Positions 32,534 through 41,819 of a DNA stretch of 64,000 nucleotides are shown piece after piece (the first letter of the stretch is position 1; the number at the start of each line of letters is the position of its first letter). The translations under genes were made by a program, and so were the position numbers. The stretch lies in NCBI GenBank assembly GCA_947650285.1, contig CANTFL010000251.1, positions 1 through 64,000 on the forward strand. The letters run 5' to 3'. The notes under the pieces are model-generated. The model ran no database searches. It was not told where the DNA came from and was given only the letters and a program-made list of their open reading frames with translations. Origin of the DNA: Hyaloperonospora brassicae (lineage: Eukaryota > Oomycota > Peronosporomycetes > Peronosporales > Peronosporaceae).

Positions 32534-34119
32534 ATGTCTATGCGGGGTGACTCAAGGCACACAGAGTCTGTGCCGGTGCCAGCTTCTGCGGCAGACGATT
32601 CGTCGTCTGCTGCTCGTTCTTCGCCTGCAGCAAGAGGTGCTGCAGGTGCACGCGGTACAGCACCGCGTGCGCATGATGACCCCGACATTGAGGTCATCTA
32701 CTCTGGCGAGTCAGACGTGTCTGACTCGGGCAATGTTCCAGAGGCGTCTCGATCACCGGCGACGCCTCAGTATTCGCTAAGGCCACTGCCGAACGAACGG
32801 ACTCGTGAGTTGCAACACAGTCTGTTCGGCAGTGATGATGAGAGTGATCAGAGTGGTGATGAGTATTACTCCTTACCACACCCGACTCGTGCTTCTTCGC
32901 ACGAGCGTGATGACGATGGCGTGAGCCGTCGTCAATCTGGGAGCCGTGGTACCGACAGATGTACCACTTCGAAGCGTGATGAGCCGAAGCCGTGGCGTCT
33001 GCTCGAAGGGCTCATCAATAGCTTGTCTCACGAGGCAAACCAACACCATCGAATACCATCATTCGATGCGACCGAGCTTCATGGCTTGAATATCCAGCGC
33101 GAGCAACTTTCGCGCTGAAGAGGATTTTTATCTCAATGTCTTTCTTAGACATCTATGGTATAACCGTAACCAAAGGCGTGACAAAAACTCGCTTTTGGTA
33201 GCGTGGAACGCGTTCGCATAAAACGTAAAGAATTTTGGACGAGAAGGGTGGCTCAAGAAGCATGAGGCAGTACGCCTCAGGTTCGAAAAGCGAACGCCAA
33301 CCGGTGCCAGGTACCGGTTGTATCGTTGATCAAGTGAGGCCGGCATTCCATGCCTCACTTAAGGAGAACTTTGTGCGAGTTGTGCTGACAACTCGCAACG
33401 TGCGCAGAGCGACGTGTATTCCCTAGATTCGCCCTGGGAAAGGGCACACATCTAGGCTGAGATGCGTGACGCGATTGCAAACTTGCAATCCGTCTACAAG
33501 CGCCTAGGGTGCGTGTTTACCGATGATCCCTCGGACCAATCGGATGAGTCTCGTCATACTGGCGGACGAGACCTTCAACGTCCATCAACAGCTGAGAGCG
33601 GGGCTCCCAGCTGTTCCAAGAGGGTGGATACCCCCGCCACTGGACGAGGTAGCTCGTCCTTGATCCTGAATCGTCACGGTGGTTCAAGATACGCTCCACT
33701 AGAAAGCGTTGACCACCGTGAGAATCCGCCAAAGGATGTGGTGGAGGAGGACAAGACCTCCTCCAGATGATTCTGCCCACCATCTCGACCCATTGCGCGA
33801 TGACTTGAAGCACGAGCGCGACCGGCGCTACGCTTTGACTGATACCGTGCGGAAGAACCGCAAGGATCGCGAGGCTGATCGGACGAGAGACCGCGCCGAT
33901 TATGCCACAGCGCAGCTTCAGGTCGAGCGGGATGTCCGCTCCCTATTCGGCGAGCTGGCGACAGCTCGCGGGGAGATATCTCGGTTGAGTTCCGAGGTAT
34001 CTTATCTGCGCGACCAGACGGATCGTCTGGAGCGCGAACGCAAGAACTTGATGGATGTTCTTGAACGTGGGGGCTATCTTCATCGGAAGAAGAAGGCTCG
34101 TACTGACAGTACGGCCTGA
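32534..34119 (+). pseudogene. antisense gene of element B (acidic N terminus, coiled-coil C terminus)
   Basis: On the strand opposite to gag-pol, an ATG at 32534 opens 194 codons. They are rich in Ser/Ala/Asp and include DDPDIEVIYSGES and ELQHSLFGSDDESD. After a stop at 33118, protein-like sequence continues in other frames (NVFLRHLWY at about 33135-33165, then 33462-33770). The last part, 33709-34119, encodes RYALTDTVRKNRKDRE, LATARGEISRLSSEV and a strongly heptad-like tail ending in basic RKKKARTD. It overlaps the chromodomain and integrase linker in antisense. The first third lies beyond the end of pol, so it is not a shadow of pol. No known family is recognised; antisense extra genes are known in plant elements such as Grande1 and Retand. 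Confidence 0.6.
33517..33813 (-). pseudogene. element B chromodomain
   Basis: Encodes [20 protein letters not shown] then [20 protein letters not shown], a clear chromodomain with the aromatic cage region W/Y and NSWEP. It follows the integrase tail with a frame change. Such domains direct integration into particular chromatin. Confidence 0.85.
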
Positions 34120-35438
34120 GTCGCCCCACGTAACACGTAGGATGCGCACGCATCCTACGTGGCAATTCGAGTGTGTATGCATTGCCCTTGCGATGCAACA
34201 CTCGAAATGGCCCAATGTATTTCGGCAGTAGTTTACTACTGCCGACACTAGTGACTGCATGTCCAGGTAAGTTTACCGTAGACAGTAGTACTAGGTCGTT
34301 AACTTTAAATGAAAGAACATTTGCTCTTCCATTCTTGTCTGCGTTCCGTTTCTGGCGGTCCACCGCATTTGCGATGGAGTCCTGAACGAAACGGACTACC
34401 GCTTCTCGAGTCAGCAGGAAGTTCTCTGCTGACTCGTTGTTTTGTCTTTCAGTGCGCTTCGTGCGCACTGCTAAGAGATTGCTCTCTTCTTCAGCGAGGT
34501 TGTCTTCTTCCTCGCTGGACATAATCGTTGACGATGCTGAATATACCAGCATCGTCATCATCATCCGAATCAATAATAGCGTCGTCGCTATTATTGAGGT
34601 GATCTTCTTCATCGATGTCGACCTGATCGACATCGGCATCATACGTGACGACGTTAGCGTCGACACGTGATGAGCAAGAGCCAAAACGGTTTTTGCTCGA
34701 GCGAGTCCCTCCCCCCTTATCCAAGAGTCACACTCTATAAGGGTGGGCACTCGTGGATGGCGTAAGCCATTCACGTAAAACGGTGTGTGCTGTGTAGAAG
34801 CATGCACCGAATTATTGATGGCGAATTCCACCATGGGTAGGAATTCGCTCCAACTCGGAAACGAGTGGACATATCCTCGAAGGGTCATCTTTGAGGACAC
34901 GATTCGCACGTTCCGTCTGACCATCTGTTTCGGGATGGTCAGAAGTGGACATCTTCAATCGTGTTCCAAGAGTACGGAACACGGTTTGCCAAAATGCCGC
35001 CGTGAACCGAAGGTCACGGTCGGATACGAGTTCACGGGGCAACCCGTGGAGTCGGAAGATCGTGTCAAGAAATACACGAGCACAGCCGGGTGCCGTGATG
35101 GACTTGGGCACTGCAGCAAGATGCACCATCTTGCTGAACTTATCAACGAACACAAGAATACCATTATTCTTGTGAGCGTCTTCGGGAAACCCGAAGACGA
35201 AGTCCATTGAAACGGACTGCCAGCACTCTGTCGGAACAGGCAGAGGCTTCAATGGCGCACGGGATGAAAGACTAGGCTTCACCCGTTGACAAACCTCGCA
35301 AGCACGTATGTACTTGCGAACAAACTGATACTGGCGGGGCCAGTAAAAGTCGCGACTTACCGTGAGGTAAGTCTTTTCCCTTCCACGATGGCCGCTTGTT
35401 GGGGCATCGTGACACTCATACATGATGCGTAATCGCAA
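33814..35438 (-). pseudogene. pol: element B integrase
   Basis: The N-terminal HHCC zinc module (ECHDAPTSGHRGREKTYLTV ... RACEVCQRVK) is followed by the core. The core has D,D,E residues in SMDFVFGFPED, VSDRDLRFTAAFW and SDHPETDGQTERANRVLK. After a frame change at about 34880 the chain continues through AINNSVHASTQHTPFYVNGL and an acidic, Met/Ser-rich linker. It then reaches the GPY/F-like YIGPFRVLHRKGNAYTLELP module near 34170. One frame break prevents a full-length product. Confidence 0.9.
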
Positions 35439-35442
35439 TTCA

Positions 35443-37443
35443 TCATGATCGGGGACGACGACACGAGGCGTGTCGTCGGCAACTGTTGTTTAGTACAGCA
35501 GGCCATTGCGATGTAGTGTACCGATACAAAGAGGAACGGTACAGGGCCAAAAAATCCGACAAGGATTTCCGGGATGGGTTCGCAAGATGACCCATCAAAC
35601 GGAGGAGATTCGTGTCTTCTGCGTATGCCTTCCGCACGTCGTCGAGTAATGGCGACGAAGGCACACTGGCTGTCAGTGTCGTAACAGTGGGCTTATCCTC
35701 ACTGTTGGATTGTGCGATCGGCATCGAAATCGGGCCGGCGCGAAAGCGCATCAGCGACGACATTGAGTCGTCCTGGTTTATACTCCACAGGAATGTTGTA
35801 CTCCGCGAAGAAAGACAGCCACCTCGCCATTCTCTGCGAGAGGTGTGGGCTGTTTACGGCCGTGCGTAGTGACGCATGGTCGGTATACACGATGAACGGT
35901 CTATCTCCCAATCGATAGACCCGGAACTTAGCCAGTGCATATTTCATGGCAAGGAGTTCCTTGTCATGCACTGGGTAATTGCGCTCAGCTGCTTGCAGCT
36001 GACGCGACTGATGACAGATGACGCGCTCCGCGCCATCTGCGTCGAACTGCATTAACGCACAGCCGATTGCAAAATCGCTGGCGTCACAGACCACATGAAA
36101 TGGTCTGTCCTGATCTGCGATCGCCAATATCGGCGACTGCATCAAGCTTTGCTTGATACCTTCGAAGGAACGCTGGCACTCAGCGTTCCATGACCACTTG
36201 ACATTTTTCTTGAGCAGACAAGAAAGATGTACCGTCATCTCGGCGTAGTTGCGCGAGTACTTATGCAAGTACGCCGCTAGTCCAAGGAACTTCCTTAGTC
36301 CCTTGACATCGACTGGCACTGGCCAGTCGGTGATCGCCTTGATCTTTTCGGGATCAGGGCGTACGCCGTGTTTACCCACGATGCACCCAAGAAGTGGTAT
36401 TTCGCTAGCCGCGAATACACACTTCTTGAGGTTTGCGTACAACTTATGCTTGCGCATAAGTTGAAGGACTTGACGAACGTGAGTTCTGTGAACTTCAACG
36501 TCCGTCTTCCCGTCCATAGCCCGGCTATGGACGAGCACATCGTCGAAGTAACTCGGTGCGAAGTCTCGCACCGGTCTCAACAGATTTGTGACACATCTGT
36601 TGAATGTTGCAGGGGCATTGCTCAGCCCCTGTGGCATCACTAGCCACTCCCACAGCATCCCGCTGGGGGTACTCACTGCCGTGAACGGGATGTCCCGTTC
36701 ACGCATGAGGATCTGATAGAATCCATCCATCAGATCCATGGACGAAAAGATGGTACTCTTTGACATACCATCTATGATCACGTACCTTCTCTCGGTATCG
36801 GCGTCTGCGCCGGTACCGTTGCAGCATTCAACTTGTTGAATGCGTGCACTATCCGCCATCCTCCTGTGGCCTTTCGCACACAGAAGGTCGGAGAGCTGTG
36901 AGGGGATGTTGATTCCCTCACATGGCCCGCTGCTAAGCGATCGGCAAAGAACTTGTCGATCTCTAGTACTTGTTCACGAGGCAGTGGCCACTGCTTCATG
37001 ACACAGTACTTCGAGCCCGGTTTGAGCTCGATCTCGTGTCGAGTGCCTTTGTCCTTAGGCAACTCGCAAGGCACGGATTCAGGGAACACATCCTTGCATT
37101 CGATCAAATCCTTATACAAAGGATTTGTTTGAAGCGACTCCCAGGATTGAGACGTGTATCGCTCAATCCGAGTCTTCTTACCGAGAAGTAATTCGTCCAT
37201 CGATGAGCTGCTGAGAACCCGTTTGTTTTCAGCAAATACTGTTGCCGACCGAATATCGGTCACATACGCATCCTCTGTGACGAGTATGCAGATCTGCTTG
37301 ACTTTGCCACTGCGCAGATCACGCAAGAACCGTTTCGGTTCTAGCGTTGGCAATTGAGTTATCTCCGAAGTTATCTTCGGAGGCACAATTGGATCAAGCG
37401 TATAAGCGCCTACGCTTGATCCGTCATTGACCAAGACGTTCAA
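35443..37443 (-). pseudogene. pol: element B reverse transcriptase and RNase H
   Basis: RT N-terminal part at 37443-36778 (LPREQVLEIDKFFADRLAAG, SSPTFCVRKATGGWRIVHAF). The palm is at 36859-36300 with MDGFYQILMRERDIPFTAV, MPQGLSNAPATFNRCV and the catalytic YFDDVLVHS near 36545. RNase H follows (VCDASDFAIGCAL, HDKELLAMKYALAKFRVY, VYTDHASLRTAV) to 35699, then a linker to 35443. A single frame change at about 36780-36860 separates the two RT parts. Confidence 0.92.
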
Positions 37444-37783
37444 CGTCTCGGTTACTTCCTGGGAACTTCGCTTCCACAGGTTGCTGAAGGCCTAATCCTT
37501 CAGCAAGCGACTCTTGAGGAATTCCTTCCTCAAGTACGTGGGGACTTATTCCCTCGACGTCTTCTGACTGTGGCTGTGCAACCACAGTTAGGTACCGATC
37601 ATCTACGGTCGACCCTCCAGTCGACCTAGGATATCCGTGTTGCCGCTTGTGGGCAACCGGTTTATTCTTGCTAGGATGTCGCCCGCTAGGCGTGCATCCA
37701 CGTCCCGGTCCACTCGACTTATTCGAGTGGTGGACCTTCGGCGCCGCCTGTACTTCTGTACAGCCGCCGGGAGCTTGCTCCAC
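37424..37783 (-). pseudogene. element B linker between protease and RT
   Basis: About 119 codons, rich in Pro, Gly, Ser and Glu and lacking recognisable domains, occupy the region between protease and RT. It probably encodes the disordered inter-domain part of Pol. Confidence 0.5.
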
Positions 37784-37797
37784 AGTGTAGTGATTAA

Positions 37798-38343
37798 CTA
37801 CACTGTGATCTTGTGCAGTCGTGCTAACGACCGTACCGCAAGTGAGGCCATCGCACTCACTCGCAGAACATCCACACGCTTGTGGACCGCTCCAAGATGT
37901 TCATCAGATGGCCATCTGATGAACAAGCAGCAGGCATCTTCACGGATCGATGCTGCCAGCTCACCCTTGGCTCGTAACTTTCTGAGCCAAGGTAATCCCA
38001 GGATGACATCAAATTTGTCATCCAGATCCAGTACGATGAAGTCATCATCGTACTGTTCGCCCTCTAACGTGTAGTGGATTCCTACTACACGTTTCTCAAC
38101 GGTAATCGATGCGCCTGTTGCAAGGCGCACCGTCATCCTCGTGAGGGGAATGTCGCGCTCAACGAACTTGAGCCTACGATCCTCTAGTGACTGGCGACGA
38201 ACAAAGTTGTTCGACGCCCCACAGTCTACTAGGGCACGAAGCGACAAATCATTTGTCGCTTCCAACTTCAAGGTGATGAGCGAAACGTCATCACCAGGTG
38301 CAGAGACACACAATGATTGTGTATCTGGAGCAACTTTCGTCAA
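37798..38343 (-). pseudogene. pol: element B retropepsin-like protease
   Basis: Contains LRALVDCGASNNFVRRQSL, the active-site loop with Asp-Cys-Gly in place of the usual Asp-Ser/Thr-Gly. DDKFDVILGLPWLRKL, the second conserved strand (ILGxxWL), follows. The domain is followed by a short tail and a stop. It would cleave Gag-Pol. Confidence 0.85.
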
Positions 38344-38532
38344 GAGATTTGCAAATTCTCTTGAGGTTGCTGGATCAGTAGGGCGCTCCGCCCCCTACTG
38401 ACCCCGATCATTTATTGATGGTCCGTCTCGCTGTTGCGGCTTCGCAACAGCGCTGGACCCACGCCCATTGCCCTTCTTGGCGAATGGTCGTCCATTTCGC
38501 TCAGTACTGTTTGGTAATGGGCGTGGGGCACA

Positions 38533-39459
38533 TCACTCGAATGCGTAGTGCCTAAACTTCTGACAGCGATTGCATCTCTGCAATCGCTTGTTGTTCGAAG
38601 AGCGAGGTCTCTCGCTCTCAACATAGCAGAGGTCCATTGGTTCTGGACCTCCGATCTCTTGTCGTCTCGGTGGAAGATAAGAGTTTGAGCTAGCATGAGC
38701 CTGTCTCATGCTAAAGTCTTCCTGTTCCGCGGCTGATATCGCATCTTCGAGCTTATTCAGCTCAAGGCGGAACAGGTGGTTCCTGACGGGCCCTTCTGCG
38801 AGCCCTTGCATGAACACCGTAATCAACGTGTGTTCATATACTGGGTTAGCAGTTATACTACTCGCGAGGAGTCGTATATGTTGAGCGTAAGCGTGCACAT
38901 CACGCTTACCCTGCTTGAGTTTCAGGAGCTCTGAACGAGCCCTGAACTCAGCCCGTGGCGGCTCAAACGTTTGTCTGAGCCGGGACTTGAAGTCATCTAG
39001 CGACCTAAACACATTTGGGTCGCTACTCTCGAGCCCCAGGGACCAAGTTTTGGCACGTCCTGCCAAGTGGGTTTGAGCAAATGTGAGTTTCATTTGCTCA
39101 TCTTCGACGCGACGAGCCCTTAGGGCTCTGTCGAGTTCGACAAACCATAGTAACAGGGAGTCTTCCGGGACTCCACTGTACTTGGAGATGTCAACTTTCA
39201 TGACTTCGGGACGACGCGCATGTGCCGTCCCGCCCACAGCAGCATGGAATTGCTGCTGTCTCAACATCTCTGTCTGTTGAGCACCGAGTTCTCTCAACTG
39301 CTCGGCCTGTTGAGAGCCTTGCTGGTGAAGCAAGGCTACTTTCTCCCTTTCGGCGACAAGTTCATTTTGAATGAACTTGGCTATAGCGGCATGTTGTTGG
39401 TCTCTGTCTAGAGACTCCAACATGGCGCTAATGGCGAACTCGCCTACGGTAAAACTCAT
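38533..39459 (-). pseudogene. gag: element B gag
   Basis: Starts at the ATG at 39459. The N-terminal 85 residues are a Gln-rich coiled coil. The retrotransposon gag capsid domain follows (SLLLWFVELDRALRARRVED, QTFEPPRAEFRARSELLKLK, DVHAYAQHIRLLASS, FMQGLAEGPVRNHLFR). The nucleocapsid knuckle is CNRCQKFRHYAFE followed by TGA and then Cys, so the final zinc-binding Cys is lost to a stop codon. The stop may be a decay mutation or a readthrough point into pol. Confidence 0.9.
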
Positions 39460-39579
39460 TCGTTCTACCGCACTTCATTCGATGTCACTCAAATGGGTAA
39501 ACCCTTCACGCGTGGCGTGAAAGGTCTCTTCTTCATCCAACATGTTCATGTTGGATGATGTGGTCCTTGGAAGGACTAC

Positions 39580-39591
39580 AAAGTGCTACCA
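39580..39591 (-). other. primer-binding site of element B, probably tRNA(iMet) 3' end
   Basis: On the minus strand TGGTAGCA begins 2 bp after the 5' LTR. This matches the first eight bases of a primer site for initiator tRNA-Met whose 3' end is TGCTACCA. The following bases diverge. Confidence 0.5.
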
Positions 39592-39593
39592 GG

Positions 39594-39987
39594 TGTAACG
39601 GGGCACACCCTTGCGTGAACTTAACGCAAGGGTTATCGGTGACCCGACAGACGTACACGTGGCAAGCGAGGAAGCGTAGGTAGGGTAAAAGTAGAATTGT
39701 TATGTTAATATAATTAAGTCTTTTAACAACTGTCTCTTCTGTTTGACTTAACTTAATTATACTAATATAACTGAGTGTATGGTGACGTCTCGTCACCACT
39801 CATTGCGCGCGTCCTGCGGCGATTGGTGGGTTGATATCATCAAGATATCAACCAATGAGCAGACCCTTTGGTCGCCTCACCAATATCACCACTATAGGTG
39901 ATATTGTTCAAAGAATATTCAACTTAATATTCTTTATTGTCACTTTCTTTAAAGTGACAATTCCATGTAACGGGCTGCCCCGTTACA
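39594..39987 (-). repeat. 5' LTR of element B, 394 bp
   Basis: Collinear with 32011-32403. It preserves one stem perfectly (CAATATCACC/GGTGATATTG near 39880-39907) that has a mismatch in the 3' LTR. Confidence 0.93.
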
Positions 39988-40968
39988 GCTGAGGTCATAT
40001 ATCTCCTCTACGAGCTTCTTAGTGAGCCCGTGCAAAATCGCAGCATGTGTAGTGAGAAGCACGTCGCGTTGAAATGTACGATACGCCAACGCTGTCTACA
40101 CGGCCTCCAGAGCGTTTTCCTCAGTTCGTCAGGATCCGGCGTTTTGGACAGCGGGGAATCGTACGGATCGTCAGAATGACTTCAAAGTGGGCAAAACCCG
40201 GCATACGCCTCATTCCGCTCAATCGATAAGTACCGTCGCGCCACAATGGAATCTGTATCACGAGCTACTGCGATGTTGTTCCACACTAACTCTTGTTGAC
40301 AAGAGCACTACCGCAGTTCATCCTACACCGCAACATCCGTTGTTGCGCTGATCGACGAGCTTCGTCTTCCATTTCTTTTTGTTCTTGTTGACTTGACCGG
40401 CAGCTATCTACATCTGCGATGCGTTCCAGCACCGGTCTGTACATGTCTCTCACTAGCTCTGCAGCCCTTTCCAACTACCTGTTTTGCACACGAAAAAAAT
40501 ACACTGCTTCACCAGCAAAGCAGTGTGTCACTTCAAGCTCAATCCCGGGATATGCATGCTACATACATACTGCAGCCCACGATGCTTTGCGTTGCGTCCC
40601 AGAGTTTCCTAGTGCCTGTCAGCTAACTGGATCGCGCGCATTTGTACCCATACCATTTTGCCAGTCGGTCGATTGACGCGTATTCCTTAGATCTCTACGA
40701 CTACTGACTCGCTCACGGATTGTGAGGAGGTGAGCTTCTCTCGTATTACATGCATACCATTATCGTCGAGAACACTCGCTGTTGAATCACCTCTATATCG
40801 CCTCTTGTAAATAACGTGTGGTTGTATCACCTTGCGCGATGATGCTAGTGATAGACAAGCTAAGATTGAATGCAATTGATTCGCAGTGACTGGACTCAGA
40901 TACGATGACTGAGGTAAAGGGCGAGCTTTGCTGTCGCACTTTGCTGCCATGACGTGTGATCCAGCCAC
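39988..40968 (-). pseudogene. gene-like minus-strand remnant right of element B
   Basis: Protein-like minus-strand segments: HSILACLSLASSRKVIQPHV and RGDSTASVLDDNGMHVIREK (40687-40968), AAELVRDMYRPVLERIADVD followed by a Glu-rich helix (40286-40474), and RDTDSIVARRYLSIERNEAY in the next exon-like piece. Finally DVLLTTHAAILHGLTKKLVE runs straight into the LTR end at 39988. No family is recognised. Several stops and frame changes make it a likely pseudogene, cut by Gypsy B. Confidence 0.35.
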
Positions 40969-41147
40969 GACAGCATGATGATGTCTTACGGCCGGCGAAG
41001 TAGCGAAGAGTTGATGGTCAGGCCTAGATAGGTGATTGGTTGCAGCACAACAACGTTGTCAACTCGATGCAGCTAATGGGAGACACACGTAGTAAGGCGC
41101 TGCTGAGAACGGGAGACACGTGTATGAACGCGCGTTACAGCTTTTCG

Positions 41148-41819
41148 CTATTTGAACGCGAAACGTATGCCCCCTCTGTTGAAAATCCACTGAACCGTTC
41201 CCATTCCAACGGCATCCACGGCTTCCCAGAACTCTTTGTTGAATACCATCCAGTGATGTTCAAGTATCAAGAAATGCCTTGGGTTGTGGAGGAACTTGCG
41301 GTACAGCTTCATCTGTGCAAGTGCAGCCTCGTGGCCCTCTGTGAAAAATACCTCCTTGTACATGTCAATCGGCCTTGTCCCCTTGTCCATCGCCAACTTG
41401 AAGATCGAAGCAGAGTGTAGGATGAGCCGTGCCTCGGCCGCGGAGACACCATGTAGATGCCCCATTGACAGTAGGTACGTCTCCTCATTAGCCATCTTCT
41501 TGAAAAGCTTGATCAGCTCGTCTCTCGGGGGAGGACTGCCGGGCTTGATCTTTCTAACGGTTGTGGCAAGCTTATTGAACAAATTCTCGAAATGCATAAG
41601 TGCTCGTTCTTCACCTTTCTGCTCGTGCACGCGTCCGATATGAATGCTGTTGGCAGGATGCAACACCCCTTTGCTCGCGCCTTGCACGTCGTTTGCTGCG
41701 GGCTCCAGTTGTCGAGCTGGCACCGCATCACTTTGTGAAGCCAATGCAAGTGCATCTCTGATCGAGAGGGAGAGAAGTAAGTTCATGAGCACGCCGAGCA
41801 TCACGTGGGTCAGGTGCAT
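41148..41819 (-). CDS. secreted RXLR-like/EER effector candidate, 223 aa
   Basis: A single-exon gene with an ATG at 41819; a TAA lies two codons upstream, fixing the start. Residues 1 to about 29 form a signal peptide (hydrophobic MLGVLMNLLLSLSI core, Ala-rich cleavage region). Then comes ARQLEP at residues 35-40, where RQLE stands in the place of RXLR, and GEER at 69-72, the usual dEER position. This is the layout of oomycete RXLR effectors, which are delivered into plant cells. A Glu instead of the last Arg makes it a degenerate RXLR type. The C-terminal 140 residues are helical and Lys/Leu/His-rich; they are not a recognisable WY domain and their target is unknown. It sits 1.2 kb from a Gypsy LTR, a common setting for effectors. 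It could also be another kind of secreted protein. Confidence 0.65.
   Translation of the reverse strand: MHLTHVMLGVLMNLLLSLSIRDALALASQSDAVPARQLEPAANDVQGASKGVLHPANSIHIGRVHEQKGEERALMHFENLFNKLATTVRKIKPGSPPPRDELIKLFKKMANEETYLLSMGHLHGVSAAEARLILHSASIFKLAMDKGTRPIDMYKEVFFTEGHEAALAQMKLYRKFLHNPRHFLILEHHWMVFNKEFWEAVDAVGMGTVQWIFNRGGIRFAFK

Larger units (their letters stand above)
32011..39987 (-). mobile_element. Gypsy chromovirus B, both LTRs present
   Basis: Reads on the minus strand: 5' LTR (39594-39987), primer site, gag, protease, RT, RNase H, integrase, chromodomain, antisense gene, polypurine tract, 3' LTR (32011-32403). This is Gypsy order with a chromodomain, hence a chromovirus. The LTRs are roughly 92% identical by eye. 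gag, protease and part of pol keep long open frames, but stops separate them, so it is probably inactive. No target-site duplication is visible (flanks ACCCGCA and GCTGAGG). The element is unusually rich in short inverted repeats. Confidence 0.95.

Noticed and set aside
32005..39995. A target-site duplication around Gypsy B
   Set aside because: Flanking bases (ACCCGCA on the left, GCTGAGG on the right) share no 4-6-bp direct repeat, even allowing for one or two bases of boundary shift.
24925..40000. CRISPR-like array because of many short repeats
   Set aside because: The repeats are local inverted repeats of differing sequence, not one repeat with spacers, and the DNA is eukaryotic.
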